Positions 22,540 through 29,557 of a DNA stretch of 32,956 nucleotides are shown here, in pieces. The notes beneath the pieces are model-generated. The model was not told the origin of the DNA, ran no database searches, and saw only the letters and a list, made by a program, of their open reading frames with translations. The number at the start of each line of letters is the position of its first letter. The first letter of the stretch is position 1. The stretch comes from JBDSLU01 sp031407765. GTDB lineage: Bacteria; Acidobacteriota; Vicinamibacteria; Vicinamibacterales; Vicinamibacteraceae. Position numbers and translations under genes: made by a program. The stretch is from assembly GCA_031407765.1 (NCBI GenBank), contig JANOIR010000271.1, positions 1 through 32,956 on the forward strand, read 5' to 3'.

Positions 22540-23376
22540 CTACTGCAGCGTGTAGGCGATCACGGTGTTCTTGAAGAACGTCGGCACGTAGACCGTGGCG
22601 GTCTCCGGATCGAAGCCGATGTCGGCCGAGTTGGCCTTGGCGGGCCGCGTGTCCATCAGCATGTGCTTCGAGCCGTTGGCGCCGACGTGGTAGATCACGC
22701 CGCCCCACGACGAGACGACGAAGCCGCCGCCCTTGATCGGCTCGACGCCGTCGGTGCCGCCTTCCATGCCGTCGGCCACCAGCTTCAGCGTCTTGTCCGG
22801 CTGCACCTTGTAGAGGCCGCCGCTGTCGAGCACGTAGAGGTCGGCACCGTGTGCCAGCACGCCGTTCGGCCCCTTCAGGCCTTCGAGCAGCGTCGTCACC
22901 GTCTTGCCGTCGATCTTGTGGACCTTCTTCGTCTCGGAATCGGAGACGTAAAGCACGCCTTTGGCGTCGACAGTGAGGTCGTTCAGCTTGACGGCGCCCT
23001 CGACTGGGATCCGGCTCGTGATCGTGCCCTTGGCGACGTCGATGCCGACGACCTCGCTCAGGTCGGCGACCCACAGCGTGCCCTTCGAGAGGGCCATCCC
23101 CTTGGGCGCGTTCAGCCCCTTGACCCATTCCGCGGCGACGACCTTGCCGTCGAGCCCGAGCTTGCCGATCGAGCCGGCGCCGTCCTTGCCCCAGGGCTCA
23201 CCGTCGATGTTCGAGACGTAGAGGACTTTGCCGGCCTTGTCGAAGTAGACCGACTCGGGCACCTTGAAGCTGGCGTCCGATTCCCACTTCTTGACGAGCG
23301 TGGGTTGCGCGGCGGCGGTGGCGGCGACGCCGAGCGCACCCGCGATGGTGGCGGCGAAGAGAAGGGTCTTGTGCAT
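22540..23376 (-). CDS. Secreted SMP-30/gluconolactonase-like beta-propeller protein
   Basis: A 278-residue protein with a signal peptide (residues 1-~23, ending ATAAAQ) and a six-bladed propeller pattern: PESVYFD, VLYVSNIDG, LNDLTVDAKGVLYVSD, GPNGVLAHGADLYVLD, GGTDGVEPIKGGGFVVSSW and TVYVPTF. Glu in the first blade, Asn in the LND/GPN motifs and Asp in TDGVE correspond to the divalent-metal ligands of the SMP-30 family, whose members hydrolyse sugar lactones. The exact reaction is not decided by sequence. ATG 23376 is exactly seven bases behind a CATACT hexamer, so the mRNA is probably leaderless. Its stop is five bases from the convergent CPBP stop. Confidence 0.78.
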   Translation of the reverse strand: MHKTLLFAATIAGALGVAATAAAQPTLVKKWESDASFKVPESVYFDKAGKVLYVSNIDGEPWGKDGAGSIGKLGLDGKVVAAEWVKGLNAPKGMALSKGTLWVADLSEVVGIDVAKGTITSRIPVEGAVKLNDLTVDAKGVLYVSDSETKKVHKIDGKTVTTLLEGLKGPNGVLAHGADLYVLDSGGLYKVQPDKTLKLVADGMEGGTDGVEPIKGGGFVVSSWGGVIYHVGANGSKHMLMDTRPAKANSADIGFDPETATVYVPTFFKNTVIAYTLQ

Positions 23377-23382
23377 GGCGAG

Positions 23383-23388
23383 AGTATG
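23383..23388 (-). promoter_or_regulatory. -10 element CATACT, probable leaderless promoter
   Basis: On the minus strand CATACTCTCGCCATG places the hexamer seven bases before the A of the start codon. It matches the regulator's promoter at 5466-5480 at 14 of 15 bases. Confidence 0.5.
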
Positions 23389-23435
23389 TTCCGGAAGCGG
23401 CGGAGCGGTGCAAGCGCCGCGTCCGGCGCCGCGGG

Positions 23436-24188
23436 TCAGCCGCGGCCGACGAAGGGCATCTTGGTGGCCATGATCGTCATGCTCAGGACGTTGGTCTCGA
23501 GCGGCAGGCCGGCCATGAAGACGACGGCCCGAGCGACGTGGGCGACGTCCATGCGCGGCTCCGGACGCAGCTGGCCGTCGGCCTGCCTGGCGCCCGTCGG
23601 CATCCGCTCGGTCAGCGGCGTGACGGCGTTGCCGATGTCGATCTGGCCGCAGGCGATATCGTAGGCGCGCCCGTCGAGAGCCAGGCTCTTGGTCAGGCCG
23701 CTGACGCCGTGCTTGGTGGCGACATAGGCGGCGGCGTCCGGGCGCGGCGACATCGCCGAGATCGAGCCGTTGTTGATGATGCGTCCGCCTTGTGGCCGCT
23801 GCGCCTTCATCAGCCGGAACGCCGCCTGCGCGCACAGGAACATGCCGGTGAGGTTGACGTCGACGACCGCTTTCCATTGCGCCAAGGACAGATCCTCGAA
23901 CGGCGCCCCGGCGCCGGCGCCGGCGTTGTTGAACAGGAGGTCGAGGCGGCCCCAGGTGGTGTGGATGCGATCGAAGAGCGCGCCGACGGCGTCCGGCTGC
24001 GTGACGTCGGTCGGTACGGCAAGGACGCGGTCTTCGGCGCTGGCGAGGCCGGCCGTTTCGGCGAGCGCCGGGGCGCGGCGGCCGGCCAGGGCGACGTGAT
24101 ACCCGTCGGCGAGGAGACCGAGCGCCACGGCACGGCCGATGCCGCTGCCCGCGCCGGTCACGACTGCGATGCGAGCCGGGATGGACAT
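23436..24188 (-). CDS. Short-chain dehydrogenase/reductase (SDR)
   Basis: A 250-residue classical SDR. TGAGSGIG (11-18) is the cofactor loop, NNAG (88-91) the stabilising motif, and Ser143, Tyr156 and Lys160 (YVATK) the catalytic triad. DIGNAVTPLTERM in the substrate loop region is characteristic of a common annotated group of glucose/ribitol-type oxidoreductases. Arg39 in AGRRAP suggests NADP rather than NAD. The gene lies 59 bases behind the SMP-30-like start on the same strand. The specific substrate is unknown. Confidence 0.9.
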   Translation of the reverse strand: MSIPARIAVVTGAGSGIGRAVALGLLADGYHVALAGRRAPALAETAGLASAEDRVLAVPTDVTQPDAVGALFDRIHTTWGRLDLLFNNAGAGAGAPFEDLSLAQWKAVVDVNLTGMFLCAQAAFRLMKAQRPQGGRIINNGSISAMSPRPDAAAYVATKHGVSGLTKSLALDGRAYDIACGQIDIGNAVTPLTERMPTGARQADGQLRPEPRMDVAHVARAVVFMAGLPLETNVLSMTIMATKMPFVGRG

Positions 24189-24197
24189 GCGCCGGGC

Positions 24198-24203
24198 ATC
24201 CTA
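24198..24203 (-). promoter_or_regulatory. Putative -10 TAGGAT of the SDR gene
   Basis: On the minus strand TAGGAT ends ten bases before the first base of ATG 24188. No Shine-Dalgarno is seen. Confidence 0.35.
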
Positions 24204-24237
24204 TCAGCCAGCCGCGGGTCCTTCCACGACGCGCTGA

Positions 24238-24243
24238 TACGAT
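24238..24243 (+). promoter_or_regulatory. Putative -10 TACGAT of the outer-membrane-type gene
   Basis: TACGAT ends nine bases before the first base of ATG 24252, again compatible with a near-leaderless transcript. Confidence 0.35.
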
Positions 24244-24251
24244 GACGGGCG

Positions 24252-25097
24252 ATGCGTCTGGCCGTGGTCGTCGCCTGCCTTGCCGCGTGCCTGTGCGCGG
24301 CCCCCGCGTCCGGGCAGCAGCGCCCGCTCGTCACCGAGGATCCCGAGACGATCGGCGGCGGTCGCGTCCTCGTCGAGACCGGCGTCGACTACGCGCGCGA
24401 CATCTTCCTGCCCGGTGCCGGGCTGACGGGCTCGCTGCTGAAGGCCCCGACGTTCGGCGTCAACATCGGCCTCAGCTCGATTGCCGAGCTGCAGATCGAC
24501 GGCGCGCTCTACCAGCGCCTGCAGATCACCGGCCGCGAGCCGGCGCCGCTGGCTTTCAAGCTACGCATCGACGGCGACGAGACCAGCGACGTCGACGACC
24601 TCGTCATCGCCACCAAGCTGAAGATCATCAGCGAGCACGTGCGGCGGCCGTCGGTCGGGCTGCGTCTGGCCACCAAGCTGCCGAACGCCAGCAACGAAAC
24701 CGGGCTCGGCCTCGACACCCTCGATTTCTCGGCGACGGTCCTCGTCGGCAAGACCCGGGCATCGACCCGCTACGTCGGCAACCTCGGCCTGGCGATCCTG
24801 GGCGACCCGATTCGCGGCGACCGCCAGTTCGACGTGATGATCTACGGCCTGTCCGTGGCGCACGCGATCCGCGAGGGGCTGGAGGCGGTGGGGGAGGTGC
24901 ACGGCCATTTCCAGTGGGCGTGGGACTTCCCCGGCCCGGGCGCCGAGTCGCGGGCGACGTTCCGGGGCGGCCTCCGTTACACGCGCGGCGCCGGGCGCGT
25001 CGACGCCGGGCTGCTGGTCGGGACCACGTCGCGCGACCCCGGTCTCGGCTTCACGGTCGGCTACACCCACGTCCTGGACGCGTTCACGCCGCCCTGA
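24252..25097 (+). CDS. Exported beta-barrel-type outer membrane protein
   Basis: A 281-residue protein. The signal peptide (1-~22, CLCAAPASGQQ) is followed by RPLVTEDPETIGGGRVLVETG, a start typical of the transporter/MetA-pathway-of-phenol-degradation group of outer membrane barrels. The rest alternates short amphipathic strands with glycine-rich turns (GVNIGLSSIAELQIDG, KLKIISE, GLRLATKLPN, NLGLAILGD) and ends with the strand LGFTVGYTHVLDAFTPP. Two cysteines near the signal cleavage site could alternatively mark a lipobox, but the context LAACLCAAP is less convincing than signal-peptidase I cleavage. No enzyme motif is visible. Transport or structural role is inference. Confidence 0.7.
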   Translation: MRLAVVVACLAACLCAAPASGQQRPLVTEDPETIGGGRVLVETGVDYARDIFLPGAGLTGSLLKAPTFGVNIGLSSIAELQIDGALYQRLQITGREPAPLAFKLRIDGDETSDVDDLVIATKLKIISEHVRRPSVGLRLATKLPNASNETGLGLDTLDFSATVLVGKTRASTRYVGNLGLAILGDPIRGDRQFDVMIYGLSVAHAIREGLEAVGEVHGHFQWAWDFPGPGAESRATFRGGLRYTRGAGRVDAGLLVGTTSRDPGLGFTVGYTHVLDAFTPP

Positions 25098-25220
25098 ATC
25101 CGGCCCGGCCGAGGTCTGCTCCCCGGACCACCGCTGTCGGCACGGCGACACCTTGCGCGAGGGCTGCACGCGAAAACCCCGGATTTCCCGTCGCCCCGCG
25201 GCTGGGCACTCCGCTTGCTC

Positions 25221-25254
25221 CTTGTCCGGCCGTGTCCGGGGCAAGTCCCGGGAC
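25221..25254 (+). promoter_or_regulatory. Inverted repeats upstream of the EF-hand gene
   Basis: CTTGTCCGG (25221-25229) pairs with CCGGGGCAAG (25236-25245) with one bulge and one G-T pair. It is followed directly by the perfect palindrome GTCCCGGGAC (25245-25254), which ends just before AGGAG (25256-25260). This could be an operator or an mRNA structure that controls access to the ribosome binding site. The rest of the 172-base gap shows nothing I can name. Confidence 0.3.
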
Positions 25255-25269
25255 CAGGAGCTTAGCCGT

Positions 25270-25770
25270 ATGAATCCGATCCAGCCGGGCGCGTCCATCC
25301 AGGAGATGGCGCGATCCCTGATGCGCACTGTCGACAGCAACGGTAACGGAGAGCTGTCGACCGAAGAGTTCACGTCGTTCCTCGCCAGGCTCATGACCGG
25401 GGTCCAGACGGGCCTGTCGGCGAGCCCGACCGCGGTGACCACCACCGCGACGGCGGCCGGCGCGGCCGCGACCGGGGCGAGCCTGAAGTTCGAGGGCTTC
25501 GACTTCAACAAGGGCGCCGACCCGGCCAAGTCCGCGAAGTACGCCTTCGCGGCGGCGGCGCAGAAGTCGGGCTCGATGCCGACGAGCAAGGCCGACGCCG
25601 AGGCGTGGTTCAACACCAACGTCAAGGGCGAGATGGAACAGCTCGGGCACAAGATCGACTGGGTGAAGGGCGACCGCTTCCAGTTCACCAACTGGCAGGG
25701 GACGTTCGTTGTGGACTACGTGCGCGGCGCGGCGTCCAGCAACCCGGCGCTGGCCTGGCAGGTCGAGTAG
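25270..25770 (+). CDS. EF-hand domain protein with unknown C-terminal domain
   Basis: A 166-residue protein with no signal peptide. DSNGNGELSTEE (22-33) is a canonical 12-residue EF-hand loop with Asp22, Asn24, Asn26 and Glu33 as calcium ligands. An Ala/Thr-rich linker (about 58-75) leads to a ~90-residue domain with FDFNKGADPAKSAKYAFA and IDWVKGDRFQFTNWQGTFVV that I do not recognise. A ribosome binding site, AGGAG, lies nine bases before ATG 25270, one of the few clear Shine-Dalgarnos here. It is a single-gene unit flanked by inverted repeats on both sides. A calcium-responsive cytoplasmic or non-classically exported protein is possible, but function is unknown. Confidence 0.75.
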   Translation: MNPIQPGASIQEMARSLMRTVDSNGNGELSTEEFTSFLARLMTGVQTGLSASPTAVTTTATAAGAAATGASLKFEGFDFNKGADPAKSAKYAFAAAAQKSGSMPTSKADAEAWFNTNVKGEMEQLGHKIDWVKGDRFQFTNWQGTFVVDYVRGAASSNPALAWQVE

Positions 25771-25787
25771 GCGCCGGGGCGGGGCGC
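25771..25787 (+). terminator. GC hairpin after the EF-hand gene
   Basis: GCGCC and GGCGC flank a G-rich loop directly behind the stop codon. It is the first of two hairpins in a row. Confidence 0.3.
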
Positions 25788-25789
25788 TG

Positions 25790-25810
25790 AAACGACGCCG
25801 GAGTCGTTTT
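25790..25810 (+). terminator. Rho-independent terminator
   Basis: AAACGAC-GCCGGA-GTCGTTT is a perfect 7-bp stem with a TTTT end. Its A-rich left arm makes it usable in both directions. It separates the EF-hand gene from the dapF-like gene. Confidence 0.65.
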
Positions 25811-25887
25811 GCGCCGGGCCGCGCGAGCGGGGGGAACGTATACGGGGTAGTTCTGCCCGGGGCACGCGTCGCCTGCTGCGTGCCTGC

Positions 25888-25893
25888 TAGACT
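25888..25893 (+). promoter_or_regulatory. Putative -10 TAGACT of the dapF-like gene
   Basis: TAGACT ends 13 bases before the first base of ATG 25906. A GTATAC element at 25838-25843 is a possible second promoter. Confidence 0.4.
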
Positions 25894-25905
25894 CATCGGC
25901 CAGCA

Positions 25906-26733
25906 ATGGCCGACGCACTCGAGATCCTGAAGGCGCACGCCTACGGGAACGACTTTCTCTACGTGGCCGCGGAGGCCGTGGCGCGCCACGGTCTCGACCC
26001 GGCCGGCTTCGCCCGCGCGACCTGCGCCCGCCACACCGGCATCGGCGCCGACGGGCTGATCCTCTACACCCCGGATGCCGGCGGCGCCACGATGCGCCTC
26101 CTGAACGCCGACGGAAGCCCGTCTGAGGTGTCCGGCAACGGCCTGCGCGGCCTCGCTGCGATCCTCGCCGAGGACATGGCCTTGCCGGTCGGCGGCACGC
26201 TGCACGTCACGACCGGCGCCGGGCCGAAGGCGCTGACCCTCGTCTCGCGGGACGCGGCGGCAGCCCGCCTCGTCTTCCGGGCCGACATGGGCCCGGTCGA
26301 GGATCTGGCGCGGACGCGGATCGAGGCCGCTGGCGAAACCTTCGACGCGGTCACCTTGCGGGTCGGCAACCCGCAGTGTGTGATCCTCGCCGACATGCTC
26401 GACCAGCCGCGCCTGCATCGCATCGGCCCGGCCCTCCAGGCGCATGCCGCGTTTCCCGACGCCGTGAACGTCGAGCTCGCGCACGTCGAAGCACCAGACC
26501 GCGTGCGGATCCTGATTTGGGAGCGCGGTGTCGGTCCGACCGAGTCGTCGGGCACCGGTTCCTGCGCGTCTGCCGTTGCCGCCGCCTTTGCCGGCCAGGC
26601 CGGACGCGACGTCGAGGTGATCGCCCCGGGCGGCGCGCAGCGTGTCGAGTGGGACGCGCAGAACACGGTGTGGCTCACGGGCTGGGCCGAGATCGTGCTG
26701 CGCGGGCGCTGGCTGCGACCGACGCCGCGATGA
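25906..26733 (+). CDS. Diaminopimelate epimerase (DapF) homologue with both catalytic Cys replaced by Ser
   Basis: A 275-residue protein of DapF length and fold, with two mirrored halves. Conserved substrate-binding motifs are present: GNDF (14-17), GIGADGLI (45-52), NADGS (67-71), VNVE (187-190) and ERGVG (206-210). The catalytic pair is not: where DapF has CGNG and ACGTG, this protein has SGNG (Ser76, codon TCC) and SSGTG (Ser215, codon TCG). The usual GNPH is GNPQ. Canonical DapF interconverts LL- and meso-diaminopimelate for lysine and peptidoglycan by two-base catalysis with these cysteines. Known serine mutants of DapF racemise poorly, so a different reaction or substrate, or a slow enzyme, must be considered. 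The stop overlaps a SLC13 transporter start by four bases (ATGA). I give no gene symbol because the standard function is in doubt. Confidence 0.85.
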   Translation: MADALEILKAHAYGNDFLYVAAEAVARHGLDPAGFARATCARHTGIGADGLILYTPDAGGATMRLLNADGSPSEVSGNGLRGLAAILAEDMALPVGGTLHVTTGAGPKALTLVSRDAAAARLVFRADMGPVEDLARTRIEAAGETFDAVTLRVGNPQCVILADMLDQPRLHRIGPALQAHAAFPDAVNVELAHVEAPDRVRILIWERGVGPTESSGTGSCASAVAAAFAGQAGRDVEVIAPGGAQRVEWDAQNTVWLTGWAEIVLRGRWLRPTPR

Positions 26734-28262
26734 GACGCCAGCACGAGGCGATCGGCGCGGTCGAGACCTACTCGCCGGCCGAGGAGCGCTTCAACCGGCG
26801 GCGTCGCACCGCCGGCCTCTTCCTGGCGCCCGCGGTCCTGCTGCTGGTGTGGCTGCTGCCGCTCGCGGGCCTCTCCGACAGCGGGCACCGGCTCGCCGCG
26901 GTGATGGCCGCGGTCGTCGTGCTGTGGGTCAGCGAGGCGCTGCCGATGGCGGTGACCGCGCTGCTCGGTCCGGCCCTCGCCGTCGTCTTCCAGGTGGCGC
27001 CGGCGCGGCGCGCCCTGGCCTCGTTCGCCGACCCCATCATTTTTCTCTTCATCGGCAGCTTCGTGCTCGCCGAGGCCATGTTCGTGCACGGCCTCGACCG
27101 CCGAATCGCCTTCACGACGCTGTCGTCGCGCCTGGTCGGATCGAGCGCCACGCGGATGCTCGTGGCCTATGGCGCCGTGGCGACGGTGATCTCGATGTGG
27201 ATCAGCAACACCGCGACGACCGCGATGCTGTTCCCGATCGGCCTGTCGATCGTCGGCCACGTCGGCCTGCACGGCACGGCGACGCCGGACGCGATGCGGC
27301 GGTTTGCCATCAGCATGATGCTGGTCACGGCGTTCGCCGCGTCGGTCGGGGGGATGGCGACGCCGGTCGGGACGCCGCCGAACCTGATCGGGCTCGGCTT
27401 CATCGCGCGGCTGGGCGATCGGCAGGTCAGCTTTCTCGAGTGGACCCGCCTCGGCATGCCGCTGGTGTTGGTGCTCACGGCGCTCCTCCTCGGCTGGTTC
27501 GCGTGGTGGGGCGCACGCGGCCTGCGCATCGACCCCGAGGGGCTGGCGCTGGTGCGGGCCGAGCGGGACCGGCTCGGACCGTGGACGCGGGGACAGCGCA
27601 ACGTCGTCGTGGCGTTCGGCGTCGCGGTGTTCCTGTGGGTGGCGCCGGGGCTGGCGACGATCGTCGGGCAGGACGGGGCGCGGGCGGTCCAGGTGCTCGC
27701 GACGTCGGTGCCGGAGAGTGTCGCCGCGCTGATCGGCGCGGTGCTGCTGTTCGTGCTGCCGATCGACTGGCGGCAACGCCGGTTCACGCTGACGTGGGAT
27801 CAGGCGGCGGGCATCGACTGGGGCATCATCCTGCTCTACGGCGGTGGACTGGCCCTGGGAGATCTGGCCTTTTCGACCGGTCTCGCTGCCTGGCTCGGTG
27901 CCGGACTGACCTCGGTGCTGCCGGTGCACACGGAACTGGCGTTGACGATCGCCTTCACCGCTGCCGCGATCCTGCTGTCGGAGGCGACCTCCAACGCCGC
28001 TTCGGCGAACATGATCGTGCCGGTCGCGATCGCCGTCGCGCAGGCCGCGGGTGTGGCGCCGCTGCGCCCGGCGCTCGCCGCGACGCTGGGCGCGAGCATG
28101 GGGTTCATGATGCCGATCTCGACCGCGCCGAACGCGATCGTCTACAGCTCCGGCTACGTGCCGATCGGCGCGATGATGCGGCACGGGCTGCTGCTCGATC
28201 TCGTCAGCTTCGTGGTGATCGTGGCCGCGGTGACGCTGCTCGGGCCGCTCGTCGGCCTCTGA
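26730..28262 (+). CDS. SLC13/DASS family (sodium:dicarboxylate type) transporter
   Basis: A 510-residue membrane protein with about eleven helices. The two SNT-type motifs of the family are visible: WISNTATTAMLFPI (about 153-166) and EATSNAASANMIVPVAIAVA (about 418-437). ATPVGTPPNLIGLGFI (about 211-226) is another conserved loop, and the mirrored SMGFMMPISTAPNAIV follows the second motif. These elements bind sodium and di- or tricarboxylates in the family. ATG 26730 overlaps the stop of the DapF-like gene, so the two are translated together. Its stop is two bases from the convergent lipoprotein gene, with no terminator between. Substrate could be a dicarboxylate or acidic amino acid; inference. 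Confidence 0.88.
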   Translation: MRRQHEAIGAVETYSPAEERFNRRRRTAGLFLAPAVLLLVWLLPLAGLSDSGHRLAAVMAAVVVLWVSEALPMAVTALLGPALAVVFQVAPARRALASFADPIIFLFIGSFVLAEAMFVHGLDRRIAFTTLSSRLVGSSATRMLVAYGAVATVISMWISNTATTAMLFPIGLSIVGHVGLHGTATPDAMRRFAISMMLVTAFAASVGGMATPVGTPPNLIGLGFIARLGDRQVSFLEWTRLGMPLVLVLTALLLGWFAWWGARGLRIDPEGLALVRAERDRLGPWTRGQRNVVVAFGVAVFLWVAPGLATIVGQDGARAVQVLATSVPESVAALIGAVLLFVLPIDWRQRRFTLTWDQAAGIDWGIILLYGGGLALGDLAFSTGLAAWLGAGLTSVLPVHTELALTIAFTAAAILLSEATSNAASANMIVPVAIAVAQAAGVAPLRPALAATLGASMGFMMPISTAPNAIVYSSGYVPIGAMMRHGLLLDLVSFVVIVAAVTLLGPLVGL

Positions 28263-28264
28263 TG

Positions 28265-28837
28265 TCAGCGCCCTCGCGGAGCGTCGGGGCCGAGGGCGGG
28301 ACGCAGTTCCGCGAGGCGATCCTGCACCGCCCGCGTGCGCTCCGCGGCGCGCCCGTAGTCGCCGGCAGCGACCGCTGAGCGCGCTTCTTGCAATTGCCTG
28401 GTGAGGTCGTCGAGCAGTGGCGCGAGCCGCGCTCGCACCTCGCGGCTGGTTGCCGGTGTGGCGAGCCGCTTGCGCGAAGTCTCGACGTCGCGGGCCGCGG
28501 TCTGGATCGCCATCGCGACGTCGGTGGCGGCACGGGCACGGGCTGCGGACGCCTCGCGGGCGGCAGTCCGGGCCTGCTCGCGGGCCTCGAGGGCGTAGCT
28601 GAGGGCCTGTCGGTAGTCGCGCTCGGTGACGGCTTCGTGGGCCTTCTTCAGGGCGGTGTCGGCAGCCTGGAACTCGACCTTGGCGTAGACCTCGGCACCG
28701 GCCGCGCGGGCGGCGTCGAGCGCGCCCTGCGCCTGGCTGATCTCGCGGGTCGGCGGCTCGGCGCACGCTGTCACGATGACCGTACTGACGAGCACCGCGG
28801 CGCCGAGAGACCGTGCGAGCGGGCGGACACGCAACAT
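28265..28837 (-). CDS. DUF4398-type lipoprotein
   Basis: A 190-residue lipoprotein. A signal peptide (1-~24) ends in VIVTAC, with Cys25 as the lipidation site. The mature part is almost entirely helical with heptad-like Ala/Glu/Arg runs (AQGALDAARAAGAEVYA, AADTALKKAHEAV, YALEAREQARTAAREASA), matching the DUF4398 group of envelope lipoproteins, which have TPR-like or coiled-coil helices. ATG 28837 lies nine bases after a TATACT hexamer and no Shine-Dalgarno is visible. It diverges from radC with about 33 bases between the start codons. Function unknown. Confidence 0.8.
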   Translation of the reverse strand: MLRVRPLARSLGAAVLVSTVIVTACAEPPTREISQAQGALDAARAAGAEVYAKVEFQAADTALKKAHEAVTERDYRQALSYALEAREQARTAAREASAARARAATDVAMAIQTAARDVETSRKRLATPATSREVRARLAPLLDDLTRQLQEARSAVAAGDYGRAAERTRAVQDRLAELRPALGPDAPRGR

Positions 28838-28845
28838 CTCAAAAA

Positions 28846-28851
28846 AGTATA
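28846..28851 (-). promoter_or_regulatory. -10 element TATACT of the DUF4398 lipoprotein
   Basis: On the minus strand TATACT followed by a short T-rich run ends nine bases before the first base of ATG 28837. The same AT-rich spot (GTATAC) may serve radC in the other direction. Confidence 0.5.
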
Positions 28852-28870
28852 CGGCAGGGAACCGGCGGTG

Positions 28871-29557
28871 ATGATCAAAGCGCTCGCAGCCGCGGATCGG
28901 CCACGGGAGAAGCTCGTGCGGGTGGGCGCCGACGCGCTCGGCGACAACGAGCTGGTCGCGGTGGTGCTCGGCACGGGCCAGCGGCGCCGCGGGGCGCTCG
29001 AGCTCGCCAACAGCCTGCTCGCCGCCGTCGGCGGCCTGCATCGCCTGACGCGGTCGTCGCCCGACGTGCTGCGGCGGGTGCCCGGTGTCGGTGGCGCGCA
29101 GGCGGCGCGGCTGCTGGCGGCCGTCGAGCTGGGCCGCCGGACGCTGCTGCAGCCGCCGGCGGAGCGGCCGCAACTCCGCTCGCCGCGCGAGACGGCCACC
29201 TACCTGCTGCCGCGGTTCAGCGCCCGGCCCGTCGAGCACTTCGGGCTGGTGCTGCTCGACGTCCGCTGCCGGGTGATCCGGACGGCGCTGCTGTCGGTCG
29301 GCACCATCGATGCCACCACGGTCCACCCCCGCGAGGTGTTTCGCGAAGCGACCGTCGCGGGTGCGTCCAGCGTGGTTCTGTTCCATAATCATCCGTCTGG
29401 CGACCCCGCCCCGAGCCCCGACGACGTGCGCCTCACCGCGCGCCTCGTGCGTGCCGGCGAGGTGATGGGCATCGAGGTCATCGATCACCTGATCCTCGCG
29501 GACCATCGCTACTACAGCTTTCGCGAGTCGGGTGGACTCGCCGGCCTCGACCCGTGA
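28871..29557 (+). CDS. radC: RadC family JAB/MPN domain protein
   Basis: A 228-residue protein with the two usual RadC parts. The N-terminal helix-hairpin-helix-like region has RPREKLVRVGADALGDNELVA and RVPGVGGAQAARLLAAVELG. The C-terminal JAB metalloprotease-like domain has the zinc signature HNHPSGDPAPSPDD (His, His and Asp ligands) and Glu in the first strand region. Despite the name, RadC is not established as a repair enzyme; its activity is unknown. ATG 28871 is chosen; GTG 28868 is in frame and has AGGGA seven bases upstream, so the protein may be one residue longer. The stop overlaps larC (GTGA). Confidence 0.9.
   Translation: MIKALAAADRPREKLVRVGADALGDNELVAVVLGTGQRRRGALELANSLLAAVGGLHRLTRSSPDVLRRVPGVGGAQAARLLAAVELGRRTLLQPPAERPQLRSPRETATYLLPRFSARPVEHFGLVLLDVRCRVIRTALLSVGTIDATTVHPREVFREATVAGASSVVLFHNHPSGDPAPSPDDVRLTARLVRAGEVMGIEVIDHLILADHRYYSFRESGGLAGLDP

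Noticed and set aside
26064..28766. 900-codon minus-strand frame opposite the DapF-like and SLC13 genes
   Set aside because: Low-complexity Arg/His/Asp-rich translation with no motif; both opposite-strand genes have full family signatures.
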